Shown one piece after another: positions 49,851-61,295 of a stretch of 61,295 nucleotides of DNA. The stretch is from Acidobacteriota bacterium (lineage in GTDB: Bacteria > Acidobacteriota > Thermoanaerobaculia > UBA5066 > Gp7-AA6), in NCBI GenBank assembly GCA_027307335.1, contig DAHUXD010000029.1, positions 1 to 61,295 on the forward strand, given 5' to 3'. Position numbers and translations under genes: made by a program. Positions within the stretch are counted from its first letter, which is position 1. Each line of letters begins with the position of its first letter. The notes under the pieces are model-generated. The model was not told the origin of the DNA. It worked only from the letters and a program-made list of their open reading frames with translations, and searched no databases.

Positions 49851-51107
49851 GTGGCGCGCCGGCGCTTCTGGACGCCCGTGCTCGCCCCGCGAGCGGGACG
49901 CCGCCTGCCGCCCGAGCTCGCGCCGGGAAAGGTCGATCGCCGCGCCGCCGCGCTTCCGGACGGTCTGGAGGACCCCGGTTTCGTCGAGATCCTTTCGCGC
50001 ATCGAGCAGAGCCCCCTGCACGCCGGCAACCGCGCCCGGGTCTACTTCCGGGGCGCGGACGCCTTCGCCGCGATGCTCGAGGATCTCCGGGGCGCCGCGT
50101 CCGAGATCCTGCTCGAGACCTACATCCTGCGCGACGACGGGACCGGCCGCCGCTTCCAGGAGGCGCTGGTCGCCGCGGCGCGCCGCGGCGTGCGGGCGCG
50201 CGTCCTCGCCGACGCGTTCGGCTCGATGCACCTGGGCGCGAAGTTCTGGGGCGGTTTCGGCGAGGCGGGGATCGAGGCGCGGCTCTTCCATCGCCTCGGC
50301 GTCCCGGTCCGGCGGTTCTTCTTCCGGGACCACCGGAAGATCCTGGTGATCGACCGCCGCGTCGCCTACACGGGCGGCATGAACATCGGCGACGAGTACG
50401 GCTCGGCGCTGATCCCGAAGGATCGCGTCTTCCGCGACACGCATGCGCGGGTCGAGGGCCCGGCCGCGGCGGAGATGGCGGCCGTGTTCCGCGAGGGCTG
50501 GCGCGGCGCGAAGGGAAGCGACTTCTCCCTCGAGCCCGTCGTCTGCGCCGAGACGGCGGGCGCCCGGGTGATGGTGCTCGACTCGCGGCCGGGACGCGGC
50601 GCCCACGAGCTCTCGGCGGCTCTCGCCGCGATCGTCGGGGGTTCCCGGCGGCGGCTGTGGATGACGGAGGCCTACTTCGCGCCGCGGCGCCGCGTGGGCG
50701 GAATCCTCGGGCGGGCGGTCGCGCGGGGCGTGGACGTCCGGCTTCTCCTTCCGGGGCGCACCGACGTGCGGACCGTCCGGCACGCGGGGCACGGCTTCTT
50801 CCCCGAGCTCCTCCGGCGGGGAATCCGGATCTTCGAGTATCAGGCGGCCGTACTGCACGCGAAGACGGTCGTCGCCGACGGGCGCGTGTCGGTCGTCGGC
50901 TCGAGCAACATCGACTTCCGTTCGTTCGAGCGCAACGCGGAGTGCAACTTCGCGATCTTCGACGCGCCGGTCGCCGAGGAGATGGAGCGCCAGTTCCTCG
51001 CCGATCTCGACCGTTCGGTGGAGATCCTGCCGCGCGAGTGGCGGCGGCGCTCGTGGCTGCATCGCGCCGCGGATTCCCTCGCCCGAAGACTCGCTCCGGT
51101 GCTCTGA
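49851..51107 (+). CDS. cardiolipin synthase-like phospholipase D protein
   Basis: 418 residues with two HKD motifs: RDHRKILVIDRRVAYTGGMN and LHAKTVVADGRVSVVGSSNI, each followed by the conserved Gly/Asn region. This is the bacterial cardiolipin synthase (two phosphatidyl units joined) architecture, although the typical N-terminal membrane helices are missing, so the substrate could differ. GTG start just after the VIT1 remnant. Confidence 0.88.
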   Translation: MARRRFWTPVLAPRAGRRLPPELAPGKVDRRAAALPDGLEDPGFVEILSRIEQSPLHAGNRARVYFRGADAFAAMLEDLRGAASEILLETYILRDDGTGRRFQEALVAAARRGVRARVLADAFGSMHLGAKFWGGFGEAGIEARLFHRLGVPVRRFFFRDHRKILVIDRRVAYTGGMNIGDEYGSALIPKDRVFRDTHARVEGPAAAEMAAVFREGWRGAKGSDFSLEPVVCAETAGARVMVLDSRPGRGAHELSAALAAIVGGSRRRLWMTEAYFAPRRRVGGILGRAVARGVDVRLLLPGRTDVRTVRHAGHGFFPELLRRGIRIFEYQAAVLHAKTVVADGRVSVVGSSNIDFRSFERNAECNFAIFDAPVAEEMERQFLADLDRSVEILPREWRRRSWLHRAADSLARRLAPVL

Positions 51108-51207
51108 GCCAACGGCGGCCGCCCGCCGAAGGAGCGCACGAACGCGCGCCGCCCGGCGCCGGTCTGGCGTACGATCTCCGGCGTCCGGAGGGAGAAGGGG
51201 GAGCGTC

Positions 51208-51726
51208 ATGCGATTCCTGGCGGGAGTCCTGGTCGGCGTCGCAGTGCTGGGGGCGGCGGCGTTCTTCCTGCTCGCGAGCGGCCTCTTCGAGGTCGCCGCG
51301 GCCGTTCCTCCCGGCTCCCTCGAGACGCATCTCGCCCGCTTCGCGCTCGACCGCTCGATATCGCGGCGGGCGCCGAACACGACGAACCCGGTCGGCAAGG
51401 ACGCGGACGCCCTCCGCGAGGGCCGCGAGCACTACAAGGACATGTGCGTCGCCTGCCACGGCGCGCCCGGAGTCGATCCGTCGGAGGTCGGGGAAGGCTT
51501 GAACCCTCCCGCGCCCGACCTGACGCTCGAGCGCGTGCAGCGGCGCTCGGACGGCGAGCTCTTCTGGATCGTGCAGAACGGGATCCGCATGAGCGGCATG
51601 CCCGCTTTCGGGCCGACGCACAAGGAGCGGCAGATCTGGGAGATCGTCGCGTTCCTCCGCCACCTGCCGTCGATCACGCCGGAGGAGGAGAAGGCGCTCG
51701 GCGCGGGCAAGAAGGACGGCGACTAG
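51208..51726 (+). CDS. membrane-anchored class I cytochrome c
   Basis: 172 residues: N-terminal anchor (RFLAGVLVGVAVLGAAAFFL), then one haem site CVACH in YKDMCVACHGAPGVDP and a distal Met in GIRMSGMPAFGPTHKERQ, with IWEIVAFLRHLPSITPEEEK closing the fold. Such proteins shuttle electrons in the periplasm. Ribosome site GGAGGGAGAAGGGGGAG is unusually G-rich. It converges on ferrochelatase with an 8-bp gap. Confidence 0.9.
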   Translation: MRFLAGVLVGVAVLGAAAFFLLASGLFEVAAAVPPGSLETHLARFALDRSISRRAPNTTNPVGKDADALREGREHYKDMCVACHGAPGVDPSEVGEGLNPPAPDLTLERVQRRSDGELFWIVQNGIRMSGMPAFGPTHKERQIWEIVAFLRHLPSITPEEEKALGAGKKDGD

Positions 51727-51733
51727 CCGGCGG

Positions 51734-52717
51734 TCAGTCCTTCCAGAAGTCCTCGGCGGACCCCACGAGCTCCGCGAGGGCGCGCAGAAACGTCGGCCGG
51801 TCGTTGAGGCCGGGCGTCCGCCGGAAGTGGGCGATGCCCGCCTCGCGCGCCTGCCCGGCGAACAGCTGGTCGATCTCCTGCAGCGTCTCGACGTGGTCCG
51901 TCACGAAGGCGATCGGGACCACGAGCACCTGCGGCACGCCCCTCCGGCCGAGCTCCGCGAGCACGTCCGACGTCGGAGGGCCGAGCCACTCGACCGGGCC
52001 GAGCTTCGACTGATACGCGAGCGTCGACGGCCCCCTCCAGCCGAGGCGGCCGAGGATCGCCCGCACGCTCGCCTCGACCTCGGTCGGATACGGGTCGCCC
52101 TCGCGCGTGACGAGCTTCTTCGGAATCGAGTGCGCGGAGAAGACGAGCTCGACCGCCTCGGGCCTCGGGTCCGGGAACCTGGCGAGCTCCTCGCGGATGC
52201 CCTCGGCGTGCGCGTCGACGAAGAGCGGATGGGTCGGGAAGGAACCGAGCTCGTGCAGGCGCCCGCCGGGCGCGAAGCGGCTCACGGCCGCCCGGCTCCG
52301 CTCGAGCGCGCCCTTCGTGGTGGTGAGCGAGTACTGGGGGTAGAGGGGCAACGCGAGGAACCGGTCGGTGCCCGAGGCCGCGAGGTCCCGGACGACGTCC
52401 TCGACGAACGGTGCGGAGCAGGTCATCGCGGTGCGCACCTCGACGGCTTTGCCGTCCCGGCGCAGGAGCGCCTCGGTCCCCGCGGCCTGCTGCTCGGTCA
52501 GCCGCCGGATCGGGGAGCCGCCGCCGATCGATGCGTAGAGGGCGCGCGAGGCCTTCTTGCGGCCGAGGGCGATCGCCGCGGCGATGGCGTGGCGCAGGAG
52601 GGCCGGCCGCACGCGGATGACGTCGGGGTCGGAGAAGAGCCGGTACAGAAACCCCGGCACGTCGTCGAGGGTCTCGGGGCCCCCGAGCTGGAGGAAGAGG
52701 ACCGCGCGCCTGGCCAC
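51734..52717 (-). CDS. hemH: ferrochelatase
   Basis: 327 residues starting at GTG (VARRAVLFLQLGGPETLDDV), with LPLYPQYSLTTTKGALERS and ELVFSAHSIPKKLVTREGDP (the catalytic His in SAHS) and a GPVEWLGPPTSD, VPIAFVTDHVETLQEIDQ segment with the Glu of the active-site metal path. It inserts Fe2+ into protoporphyrin IX, the last step of protohaem synthesis. Last gene of the acnA-hemE-hemN-hemH set, starting three bases after the hemN stop. Confidence 0.95.
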   Translation of the reverse strand: MARRAVLFLQLGGPETLDDVPGFLYRLFSDPDVIRVRPALLRHAIAAAIALGRKKASRALYASIGGGSPIRRLTEQQAAGTEALLRRDGKAVEVRTAMTCSAPFVEDVVRDLAASGTDRFLALPLYPQYSLTTTKGALERSRAAVSRFAPGGRLHELGSFPTHPLFVDAHAEGIREELARFPDPRPEAVELVFSAHSIPKKLVTREGDPYPTEVEASVRAILGRLGWRGPSTLAYQSKLGPVEWLGPPTSDVLAELGRRGVPQVLVVPIAFVTDHVETLQEIDQLFAGQAREAGIAHFRRTPGLNDRPTFLRALAELVGSAEDFWKD

Positions 52718-52720
52718 GCG

Positions 52721-54103
52721 CTAGAGGGTACGCGAGAAGACCGGTTTGTCCGCCGTCGCGTCGAGGTACGCGTCGAAGGGCATCGCGAGGTTGCGCAGAA
52801 AGACGCGGCCGAGCGCCGTGGCGCGGACCTCGGTCCGCGAGAGCTCGACGAGGCCGTCGGCCACCATGGGCGCGAGCCGCTCGAGGGCCGGGGAGAACGT
52901 CGCGTCGAAGTCGATGCCGAAGCGCTCCTCGATCTCCTTCTTGACCACCACGCCGTGACACAGCAGGTTCTCGATCACCGTGCGGCGGAGCTCGTCGTCC
53001 TCCGTCAGCCGGGCGCCGCGGAACGTCGCGCCGCCCGAGTCCCTGACCGAGGCCGAGTACGCGGGCAGCTCGCGCCGGTTCTGGACGTAGTGGGGGCCGA
53101 CCGAGCCGATCGCGCTCATGCCGAAGCCGATCAGGTCCGTGCCGGCCTTCGTCGTGTAGCCCTGGAAGTTGCGGTGCAGGGTGCGATCCGCGCGCGCCCG
53201 CGCGAGCTCGTCGTCGGGGCGCGCGAAGTGGTCCATGCCGATGTACTCGTATCCGGCGTCGGAGAAGCGCTCGAGCGCCGTGCGGAAGATGCCGAACTTC
53301 GTCGGCTCGTCCGGGAGGTGCGGCTCGAGGACGTGCTGGTGCTTCTTCATCCACGGAACGTTCGCGTACGAGTAGACGGCGAGCCGGTCCGGAGCGATCT
53401 CGAGCACGCGGTCGATCGTCGCGGAGAAGCTGTCGGGCGTCTGGTAGGGGAGTCCGAAGATCAGGTCCATGTTGATGCTCGTGAAACCGAGGCCGCGGGC
53501 CTCCTCGACGAGGCGCCGCGTCGCGGCGTAGGGCTGGATGCGGTTGATGGCCTTCTGGACCTTCGGATCGAAGTCCTGGACGCCCATCGACAGCCGGTTG
53601 AAGCCGAGTCGCGCGAAGGCCTCGAGGTGTTCGCGGGTCGTCACGCGCGGGTCGACCTCGACGCCGATCTCCGCGTCCGGCGCGAGGCGGAACCGCTCCC
53701 GGATCCGGCCGCCGAGCGCCTCGAGCAGGTCCGGCGGGAAATAGGTCGGCGTGCCGCCGCCCCAGTGGAGCTGGATGACCGGACGCTCCTCGCCCACCCG
53801 CTCCGCGACCCAGTCGATCTCGCGCGCGAGCACGTCGAAGTACGGGTGCTCGAGACCGTGCTTGCTCCCCGTGATCACGACCGTGCAGCCGCAGAAGTAG
53901 CAGAGCCGCTCGCAGAACGGCAGGTGGAAGTAGAGCGAGAGCGGCGCGGGCGTCGCCGCCGCCGCGCTCGCCGCGAGGATGTCGCCGTAGGCCGCGGGGC
54001 CGTAGGTTTCCTTCCACACGGGCGCGGTCGGGTAGGACGTGTAGCGCGGGCCCTGGACGTTGTACCGGCGCAGGAGATCGAGGGAGACGTCGGCGGGGCG
54101 CAT
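52721..54103 (-). CDS. hemN: oxygen-independent coproporphyrinogen III oxidase
   Basis: 460 residues, radical-SAM: LPFCERLCYFCGCT holds C-x3-C-x2-C for the [4Fe-4S]/SAM centre, preceded by QGPRYTSYPTAPVW typical of true HemN. HWGGGTPTYFPPDLLEALG and GVQDFDPKVQKAINRIQP fit the core. A C-terminal winged-helix-like part (LLCHGVVVKKEIEERFGIDF) completes the protein. It decarboxylates coproporphyrinogen III under low oxygen. ATG overlaps the hemE stop (ATGA). Confidence 0.95.
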   Translation of the reverse strand: MRPADVSLDLLRRYNVQGPRYTSYPTAPVWKETYGPAAYGDILAASAAAATPAPLSLYFHLPFCERLCYFCGCTVVITGSKHGLEHPYFDVLAREIDWVAERVGEERPVIQLHWGGGTPTYFPPDLLEALGGRIRERFRLAPDAEIGVEVDPRVTTREHLEAFARLGFNRLSMGVQDFDPKVQKAINRIQPYAATRRLVEEARGLGFTSINMDLIFGLPYQTPDSFSATIDRVLEIAPDRLAVYSYANVPWMKKHQHVLEPHLPDEPTKFGIFRTALERFSDAGYEYIGMDHFARPDDELARARADRTLHRNFQGYTTKAGTDLIGFGMSAIGSVGPHYVQNRRELPAYSASVRDSGGATFRGARLTEDDELRRTVIENLLCHGVVVKKEIEERFGIDFDATFSPALERLAPMVADGLVELSRTEVRATALGRVFLRNLAMPFDAYLDATADKPVFSRTL

Positions 54104-55166
54104 CAGACCACCATCTCCTTCGCGACGGCCCCGCGCGACAGCGGTTGGCGCGCCGTTTCGAAGAAGGCCTCGACGCAGTCGAGCCGCGCGCTGGGCAGGA
54201 TTCCGTGCCCGAGGTTGGCGATGTGGCCCGCTCCTCCGGTCTCGCGGATCATCGCGCGGGTGCGCCGACGGACGTCGTCCGGCGCGCCGCCGAGGGAGGC
54301 CGGGTCGAGGTTGCCCTGCAGCGCCGCGCCCGGGACCCGGCGCCGCGCCTCGGAGAGCGAGAGCCGCCAGTCGACCGACAGGACGTCGACGCCGGTCGCC
54401 GCCATGAGCTCGATGAGGTGGGCGGAGCCGTTGATGTAGAGGATCACGGGCGCGCCGTTCCTGCGGATGCCGGCGACCGCGCGGCTCGCGGCCGGGAGCG
54501 CCCACTCGCGGTAGTCCTGGGTCGAGAGCTCGCCCGCCCAGGTGTCGAAGAGCTGGACGGCGCGCGCGCCGGAGGCGATCTGGTAGGAGAGGACGTCCGC
54601 GGCGACGTCGGCGAGCAGGTCGAGGAGGCGCCGCAGCGTCTCCGGCTCTCGCGCCATCATCTCCTTGATCACCGAGAAGCTCCGCGAGCCGCCGCCCTCC
54701 ACCAGGTACGACGCCAGCGTCCACGGCGCGCCGCAGAATCCGAGGACCGCGGCGCGGTCGCCCACCTCTCGCGCGAGGCGACCGAGGATCTCGCCGGTGA
54801 AGCGCACGCGCTCCGAGGGGTCGAAGCGGGAGAGCCGGGCGACGTCGGCGGAGGTGCGGACCGGCTCCGGCAGGTCGGGACCGCCGTCGCCGAACTCGAC
54901 GCGGGCGCCCATCGCCTCGATCGGTACCAGGATGTCGGAGAAGAAGATCACGCCGTCCGGAGAGAAGCGGCGGAAGGGCTGGAGCGAGACCTCGGCCGCG
55001 AGGTCGACGGAGCGGCACAGCTCGAGGAACGTGACCTTCTCGCGCACCGCGCGGTACTCGGGCAGGTAGCGCCCGGCCTGCCGCATCATCCAGACCGGCG
55101 GCCGGTCGACCGGCCTGCCGGCGCAGGCGTCGAGGAACCGCCCGGCGGAGGAGACGCCCGGGTCCA

Positions 55167-55170
<4 letters not shown>
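54103..55170 (-). CDS. hemE: uroporphyrinogen decarboxylase
   Basis: 355 residues. The N-terminal signature [40 protein letters not shown] and [20 protein letters not shown] are those of HemE, which decarboxylates uroporphyrinogen III to coproporphyrinogen III. ATG at 55170 overlaps the aconitase stop (ATGA). Confidence 0.96.
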
Positions 55171-58004
<2,834 letters not shown>

Positions 58005-58031
58005 ATGGCTCCTGCTAACATCCCCGCAGTG

Positions 58032-58841
58032 ATGAGTTTTCATCTCCTCGGGTGGCTCGCGGTGCTCTGCTACGCGGGCGCGGAGGCGGCGGCGATCGTC
58101 TCGCTCGTCGCGCCGAAGACCCGGCTCGCGTGGATCACGCCGGCTCTGATCGGCGCCGGACTCGCTCTCCACTTCCGCGACCTCCTGCTCCGCGCGCGGG
58201 CGCTCGGTTCCGTGCCGTACCGCACGCTCGGAGGCTCCGTTTCCCTCTTCGGCTGGATGCTCGGCATCGCCTTCCTCGTCCTCCTTCTCCGCCACCGGGA
58301 GCACGCGATCGGGCCCTTCCTGATTCCGTTCATCATCGTCACATCCGTGGGCGGACTTCTTCTGCCCGATGCGGGCTCGCCGCCCGCCGAGGGGACGCAC
58401 GGGGCGCTCTTCGCGCTGCACGTGACGCTCGGCATCCTCGCCTACGCCGCGTTCACGTTTTCCTTCGTACTCTCGATCCTCTACCTGATCCAGGACCGGC
58501 AGCTCCGGCGTCGCCAGACGGGACTTCTCTTTTCGCGCCTGCCGGCTCTCGAAGTGATCAGCCGGATGAACCGCACGAGCGTGACCGTCGGCCTATCGAC
58601 CCTCACGATGTCTCTCGTGATCGGCCTCGCCCGGGCGTCCGTCATCTGGAAGACACTCGCGGACCCGAAGATCACGTTCGCGATCGTCACCGCGATGGTC
58701 TACGGGCTCCTGCTCTGGAAGCAGCGGCGCGGATGGCAGGGGCCGAAGGTCGCGATGCTGTCGATCCTCGGCTTCGGCCTTGTCATGTTCTCGTACACGA
58801 TCGTGAACGTCTACCTGAGCCGGGCCCACCGGTTTCGATGA
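58032..58841 (+). CDS. cytochrome c assembly protein, CcsA/HemX-like
   Basis: 269 residues with about eight membrane helices, containing [20 protein letters not shown] and [20 protein letters not shown]. The order 'LHV-x-LG-x-x-AYA' and the adjacent hemA gene match the HemX/CcsA family (in Bacillus hemX is next to hemA). It may help haem or cytochrome c maturation or modulate HemA levels; the WWD tryptophan-rich haem loop of true CcsA proteins is not evident. ATG start; a GTG one codon upstream is possible. Confidence 0.82.
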   Translation: MSFHLLGWLAVLCYAGAEAAAIVSLVAPKTRLAWITPALIGAGLALHFRDLLLRARALGSVPYRTLGGSVSLFGWMLGIAFLVLLLRHREHAIGPFLIPFIIVTSVGGLLLPDAGSPPAEGTHGALFALHVTLGILAYAAFTFSFVLSILYLIQDRQLRRRQTGLLFSRLPALEVISRMNRTSVTVGLSTLTMSLVIGLARASVIWKTLADPKITFAIVTAMVYGLLLWKQRRGWQGPKVAMLSILGFGLVMFSYTIVNVYLSRAHRFR

Positions 58842-60097
58842 ACGGCGTGGGCGAGGCAAAGCTCCTCCTGCTCGGCTGGAACTTCCGCACGGCGGGGATG
58901 TCCGTGCGGGAGCGCGTGGCGTTCTCCTCCGAGGAGATTCCGGAGGTCCTCCGGCGCATGCAGGGCGAGGGCCTCGTCACGGAGGGCGTGATCGTCGCGA
59001 CCTGCAATCGCAGCGAGATCTACGGCGTCGCGGACCGTGACGGCGCCAACGAGTACCTGACACGCCGGATCTCGGAGTGGCGCGGGCTCGAGATGGCGGA
59101 GGCCGAGGCCGGGAGCTTCTACCGCGAGGGCGCGGAGGCGGCGCGGCATCTCTTCCGGGTGGCGGCGGGGCTCGACTCCCTGGCGCTCGGCGAGAGCGAG
59201 GTGCTCGGGCAGGTCCGGACCGCGCTGCGCCTCGCCAGGGAGGCCGGGGCGACCCGGTCGGTCCTGCACCGGATGTTCGAGAGCGCCGTCGCGGCCGGCA
59301 AGCGCGTCCGGACCGAGACCGAGATCGCGCGACATCCGCTGTCGGTCCCGTCGATCGGGTTCGAGCTCGCCACCAAGGTGTTCGGCGACATGGCGGAGCG
59401 CACGATCCTCGTCCTCGGCGCCGGAGAGACCGGCACGCTCTTCGCCGAACAGGCGTCGGGCGCGGGCGTCAAGGACATCCGCATCTCGAACCGGAGCCGC
59501 GCGCGCGGCGACGAGCTCGCGGCGCGGGTCCGCGGGCGTGCCGTGCCCTGGGAGGATCTCTCCCGGGCGTTGCCCGAGGCGGACGTCGTCGTCGGCACGA
59601 CCGCGAGCCCGGAGCCCGTCGTCACGAAGGCCGGCGTCGAGATGGCGATGCACGAGCGTCGGGGCCGCCCGATGTTCTTCCTCGACCTCGCGATGCCGCG
59701 GGACTTCGAGGACGGGATCTCCCAGCTCTACAACGTCTACGCCTACGGGCTCGACGATCTTCGGGAGGTCGCGGAGGAGAACCGGCGCCGCCGCAGCCGC
59801 GAGGTGCCGAAGGCGGAGGCCATCCTGGAGGAGGACCTCGCGAAGTTTCTCGCGTGGTTCGGCAACCTCGCCGTCATCCCGACGCTGACCGGCCTGCAGG
59901 CGCGGCTCGCGTCGCTGCGCGACGCGGAGCTCGCCCGCGTTCCCGAGGGGGAGCGAGAGCGTTTTCGCGCGTTCGCCGATTCGATCGCGGCGAAGCTCCT
60001 GCACGAGCCGATGCGGCGCATGAAGGCCGAGACGGACGCCTCCCGCAAGCTCGACCGCGTCGAGGCCGTCCGCCACCTCTTCGACCTCGACGCATGA
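58838..60097 (+). CDS. hemA: glutamyl-tRNA reductase
   Basis: 419 residues. The catalytic cysteine in VIVATCNRSEIYGV, GLDSLALGESEVLGQVRTAL, the NADPH-binding ILVLGAGETGTLFAEQ and the C-terminal dimerisation helices (RFRAFADSIAAKLLHEPMRR) are all present. It makes glutamate-1-semialdehyde from Glu-tRNA-Glu, the first committed step of C5 haem synthesis, so it consumes the charged product of a tRNA like the one at 18329. It overlaps its upstream neighbour (ATGA). Confidence 0.96.
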   Translation: MNGVGEAKLLLLGWNFRTAGMSVRERVAFSSEEIPEVLRRMQGEGLVTEGVIVATCNRSEIYGVADRDGANEYLTRRISEWRGLEMAEAEAGSFYREGAEAARHLFRVAAGLDSLALGESEVLGQVRTALRLAREAGATRSVLHRMFESAVAAGKRVRTETEIARHPLSVPSIGFELATKVFGDMAERTILVLGAGETGTLFAEQASGAGVKDIRISNRSRARGDELAARVRGRAVPWEDLSRALPEADVVVGTTASPEPVVTKAGVEMAMHERRGRPMFFLDLAMPRDFEDGISQLYNVYAYGLDDLREVAEENRRRRSREVPKAEAILEEDLAKFLAWFGNLAVIPTLTGLQARLASLRDAELARVPEGERERFRAFADSIAAKLLHEPMRRMKAETDASRKLDRVEAVRHLFDLDA

Positions 60098-60999
60098 GGC
60101 TGAGGCTCGGCGCCCGCGGCAGCGCGCTCTCGCTCGCTCAGGCGACGCTCGTCCAGCGAGCGCTCGGGGGCGAGGAGAAGATCGAGTTCGTCACCGTCCG
60201 CACGACCGGCGATCGCCTCTCGGCCGAGGGGGCGCCGATCGGCTGGAAGGGGGACTTCACCAAGGAGCTCGACGAGGCGCTCCTCGACGGTCGGGTCGAC
60301 TTCGCCGTGCACAGCCTGAAGGACGTGCCGTCGGTGCTGCCCGAGGGCCTCGTGCTCGCCGTCGTGCCGGAGCGCGAGGACCCGCGGGACGTGCTCGTCT
60401 CGCACCCGCGACGCCCCCTCGCCGAGCTCCCCGCGGGGGCGCGGATCGGCACCTCCAGCCCGCGGCGCCAGGCGCAGGTGCGCGCCGCCCGCCCGGACCT
60501 CCAGGTGCTCGAAGCCCGCGGCAACGTCGACACGCGCATCCGCCGGATGCGGGAGGGCCGCTTCGATGCCATCGTCCTCGCGCGCGCCGGCCTCGCGCGG
60601 CTCGGCCGTCTCGAAGAGATCGTCGAGATCTTCGACGAGGCCGTGCTCCTGCCCGCGGTCACCCAGGGAGCCCTGGGGATCGTGACGCGGGAGAACGACG
60701 CCCGCACGGGCGCCGTCGTGCGTTCGCTCGATCACGGTCCCTCGCACGCCGAGGCGCTCGCCGAGCGAGGATTCCTCGCGACGCTGCAGGCGGGGTGCCG
60801 CGCGCCGGTCGCGGGCCGGGCGCGGGTCCGAGGCGAAGCGCTCTCGCTCGACGGCGCCGTCTTTTCCCCGGACGGCGCGCGGATCCTGCGCGGCGCCCGT
60901 GGCGGCGCCGCTTCCGACGCCGAGGGCGTGGGGCGCGCGCTCGCCGCGGATCTTCTCGAGCGTGGCGCCGCCGCGCTCATCGCCGCTTCCGCGGACTGA
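60094..60999 (+). CDS. hemC: porphobilinogen deaminase (hydroxymethylbilane synthase)
   Basis: 301 residues: LRLGARGSALSLAQATLVQR at the N-terminus, VDFAVHSLKDVPSVLPEGLV with the catalytic Asp region, GTSSPRRQAQVRAARPDLQV and FLATLQAGCRAPVAGRARVR with the cysteine carrying the dipyrromethane cofactor. It polymerises four porphobilinogens. ATGA overlap with hemA. Confidence 0.97.
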   Translation: MRLRLGARGSALSLAQATLVQRALGGEEKIEFVTVRTTGDRLSAEGAPIGWKGDFTKELDEALLDGRVDFAVHSLKDVPSVLPEGLVLAVVPEREDPRDVLVSHPRRPLAELPAGARIGTSSPRRQAQVRAARPDLQVLEARGNVDTRIRRMREGRFDAIVLARAGLARLGRLEEIVEIFDEAVLLPAVTQGALGIVTRENDARTGAVVRSLDHGPSHAEALAERGFLATLQAGCRAPVAGRARVRGEALSLDGAVFSPDGARILRGARGGAASDAEGVGRALAADLLERGAAALIAASAD

Positions 61000-61295
61000 T
61001 GCCGCATCGGGTCCTCGTCGTGCGCTCGGGGACGCGCTCCATCCTCGAGGACGGAGCTCCTTCCGGAATCGAAGTCGTCGAGCGCGTCAGCCACGCGATC
61101 GAGTCCGTCAACGCGGGGCCGATGCCCCTCGAGCCCCCCGATCTGGCCGTCTTCACCAGCCGCATCGCGGTCGCGCAGGCCCTCGGGCAGGACGCGCCGG
61201 AGGAGCTCCGCGAGCGCCTCGCCCGCGCCCGCCTGGCCGCGGTCGGGCGCGCGACGGCCGAGGCCCTGCGGGCGGCCGGACGCGAACCCGAGGTC
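60999..61295 (+). CDS. hemD: uroporphyrinogen-III synthase, partial at the right edge
   Basis: The TGATG overlap with hemC gives ATG at 60999; the product begins MPHRVLVVRSGTRSILEDGA and continues with AVFTSRIAVAQALGQDAPEE and AAVGRATAEALRAAGREPEV, the two halves of the HemD fold. It closes the linear tetrapyrrole. About 99 codons are inside the window; a porphobilinogen synthase gene might follow but is outside it. Confidence 0.85.
   Translation, partial: MPHRVLVVRSGTRSILEDGAPSGIEVVERVSHAIESVNAGPMPLEPPDLAVFTSRIAVAQALGQDAPEELRERLARARLAAVGRATAEALRAAGREPEV

Overview
The window is high-GC DNA (around two thirds G+C by eye) from a diderm, respiring, non-photosynthetic bacterium. Evidence for this is a TonB-dependent receptor, multihaem c-type cytochromes, an NDH-2-like dehydrogenase, an undecaprenyl-PP phosphatase and Tat and Sec secreted enzymes. 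Gene style (GTG starts, 4-bp overlaps, secreted prolyl oligopeptidase, small Thr/Pro-rich proteins) would fit Acidobacteriota, perhaps Thermoanaerobaculia, but that placement is an inference without a marker gene or search.

Left chromosomal part (1-18403). An ECF sigma/anti-sigma pair, a secreted protein of unknown role, a Tat-exported class V aminotransferase homologue and an NDH-2-like flavoprotein lie on the minus strand. Next comes an unusual three-gene set: a 45-residue peptide, a protein resembling sigma region 2, and a TPR-like protein. Then follow an ATP-grasp enzyme, a NifU/NfuA-type Fe-S protein, a TPR membrane protein, a family 2 glycosyltransferase, and a tightly overlapping operon ABC-F - cinA - thpR - plsY - gpsA. 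A KimA-like potassium/APC permease converges on gpsA, and a tRNA-Glu(UUC) ends the block.

Integrated element (18388-36404, about 18 kb). A perfect 16-bp direct repeat of the tRNA-Glu 3' end brackets a phage- or satellite-like element. It has three site-specific recombinases (a large serine recombinase at one end, a small serine resolvase, and a tyrosine recombinase at the other end). It also has a P27-like small terminase candidate and a clear large terminase but no recognisable portal, capsid or tail gene. An XRE repressor heads a long ATGA/GTGA-coupled operon of small unknown proteins, and two secreted low-complexity or repeat proteins are present. A central cargo region carries a four-gene plus-strand operon with a HEPN-like motif, a DNA methyltransferase fused to an Mrr-like nuclease domain, and a divergent PD-(D/E)XK-like protein. 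The most striking observation is that the serine recombinase reading frame runs through the attachment core. In the integrated state its C-terminus is antisense tRNA. In the predicted circular form it would read into the opposite end of the element and stop in a GTGA overlap with the next gene, so integration appears to swap the end of the recombinase.

Right chromosomal part (36405-61295). An octahaem hydroxylamine-oxidoreductase-family cytochrome, uppP, a small DUF4156-like protein, a TonB receptor with its terminator, a secreted protein, prolyl oligopeptidase, a small Lys/Thr-rich exported protein, M1 aminopeptidase, a molybdopterin oxidoreductase, a CDF metal exporter, a 40-codon remnant of a VIT1-type iron transporter, a cardiolipin-synthase-like PLD enzyme and a cytochrome c. 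The end of the window is a haem cluster: acnA-hemE-hemN-hemH on the minus strand, divergent from a ccsA/hemX-like gene followed by hemA-hemC-hemD. Together these supply the haem needed for the cytochromes encoded nearby.
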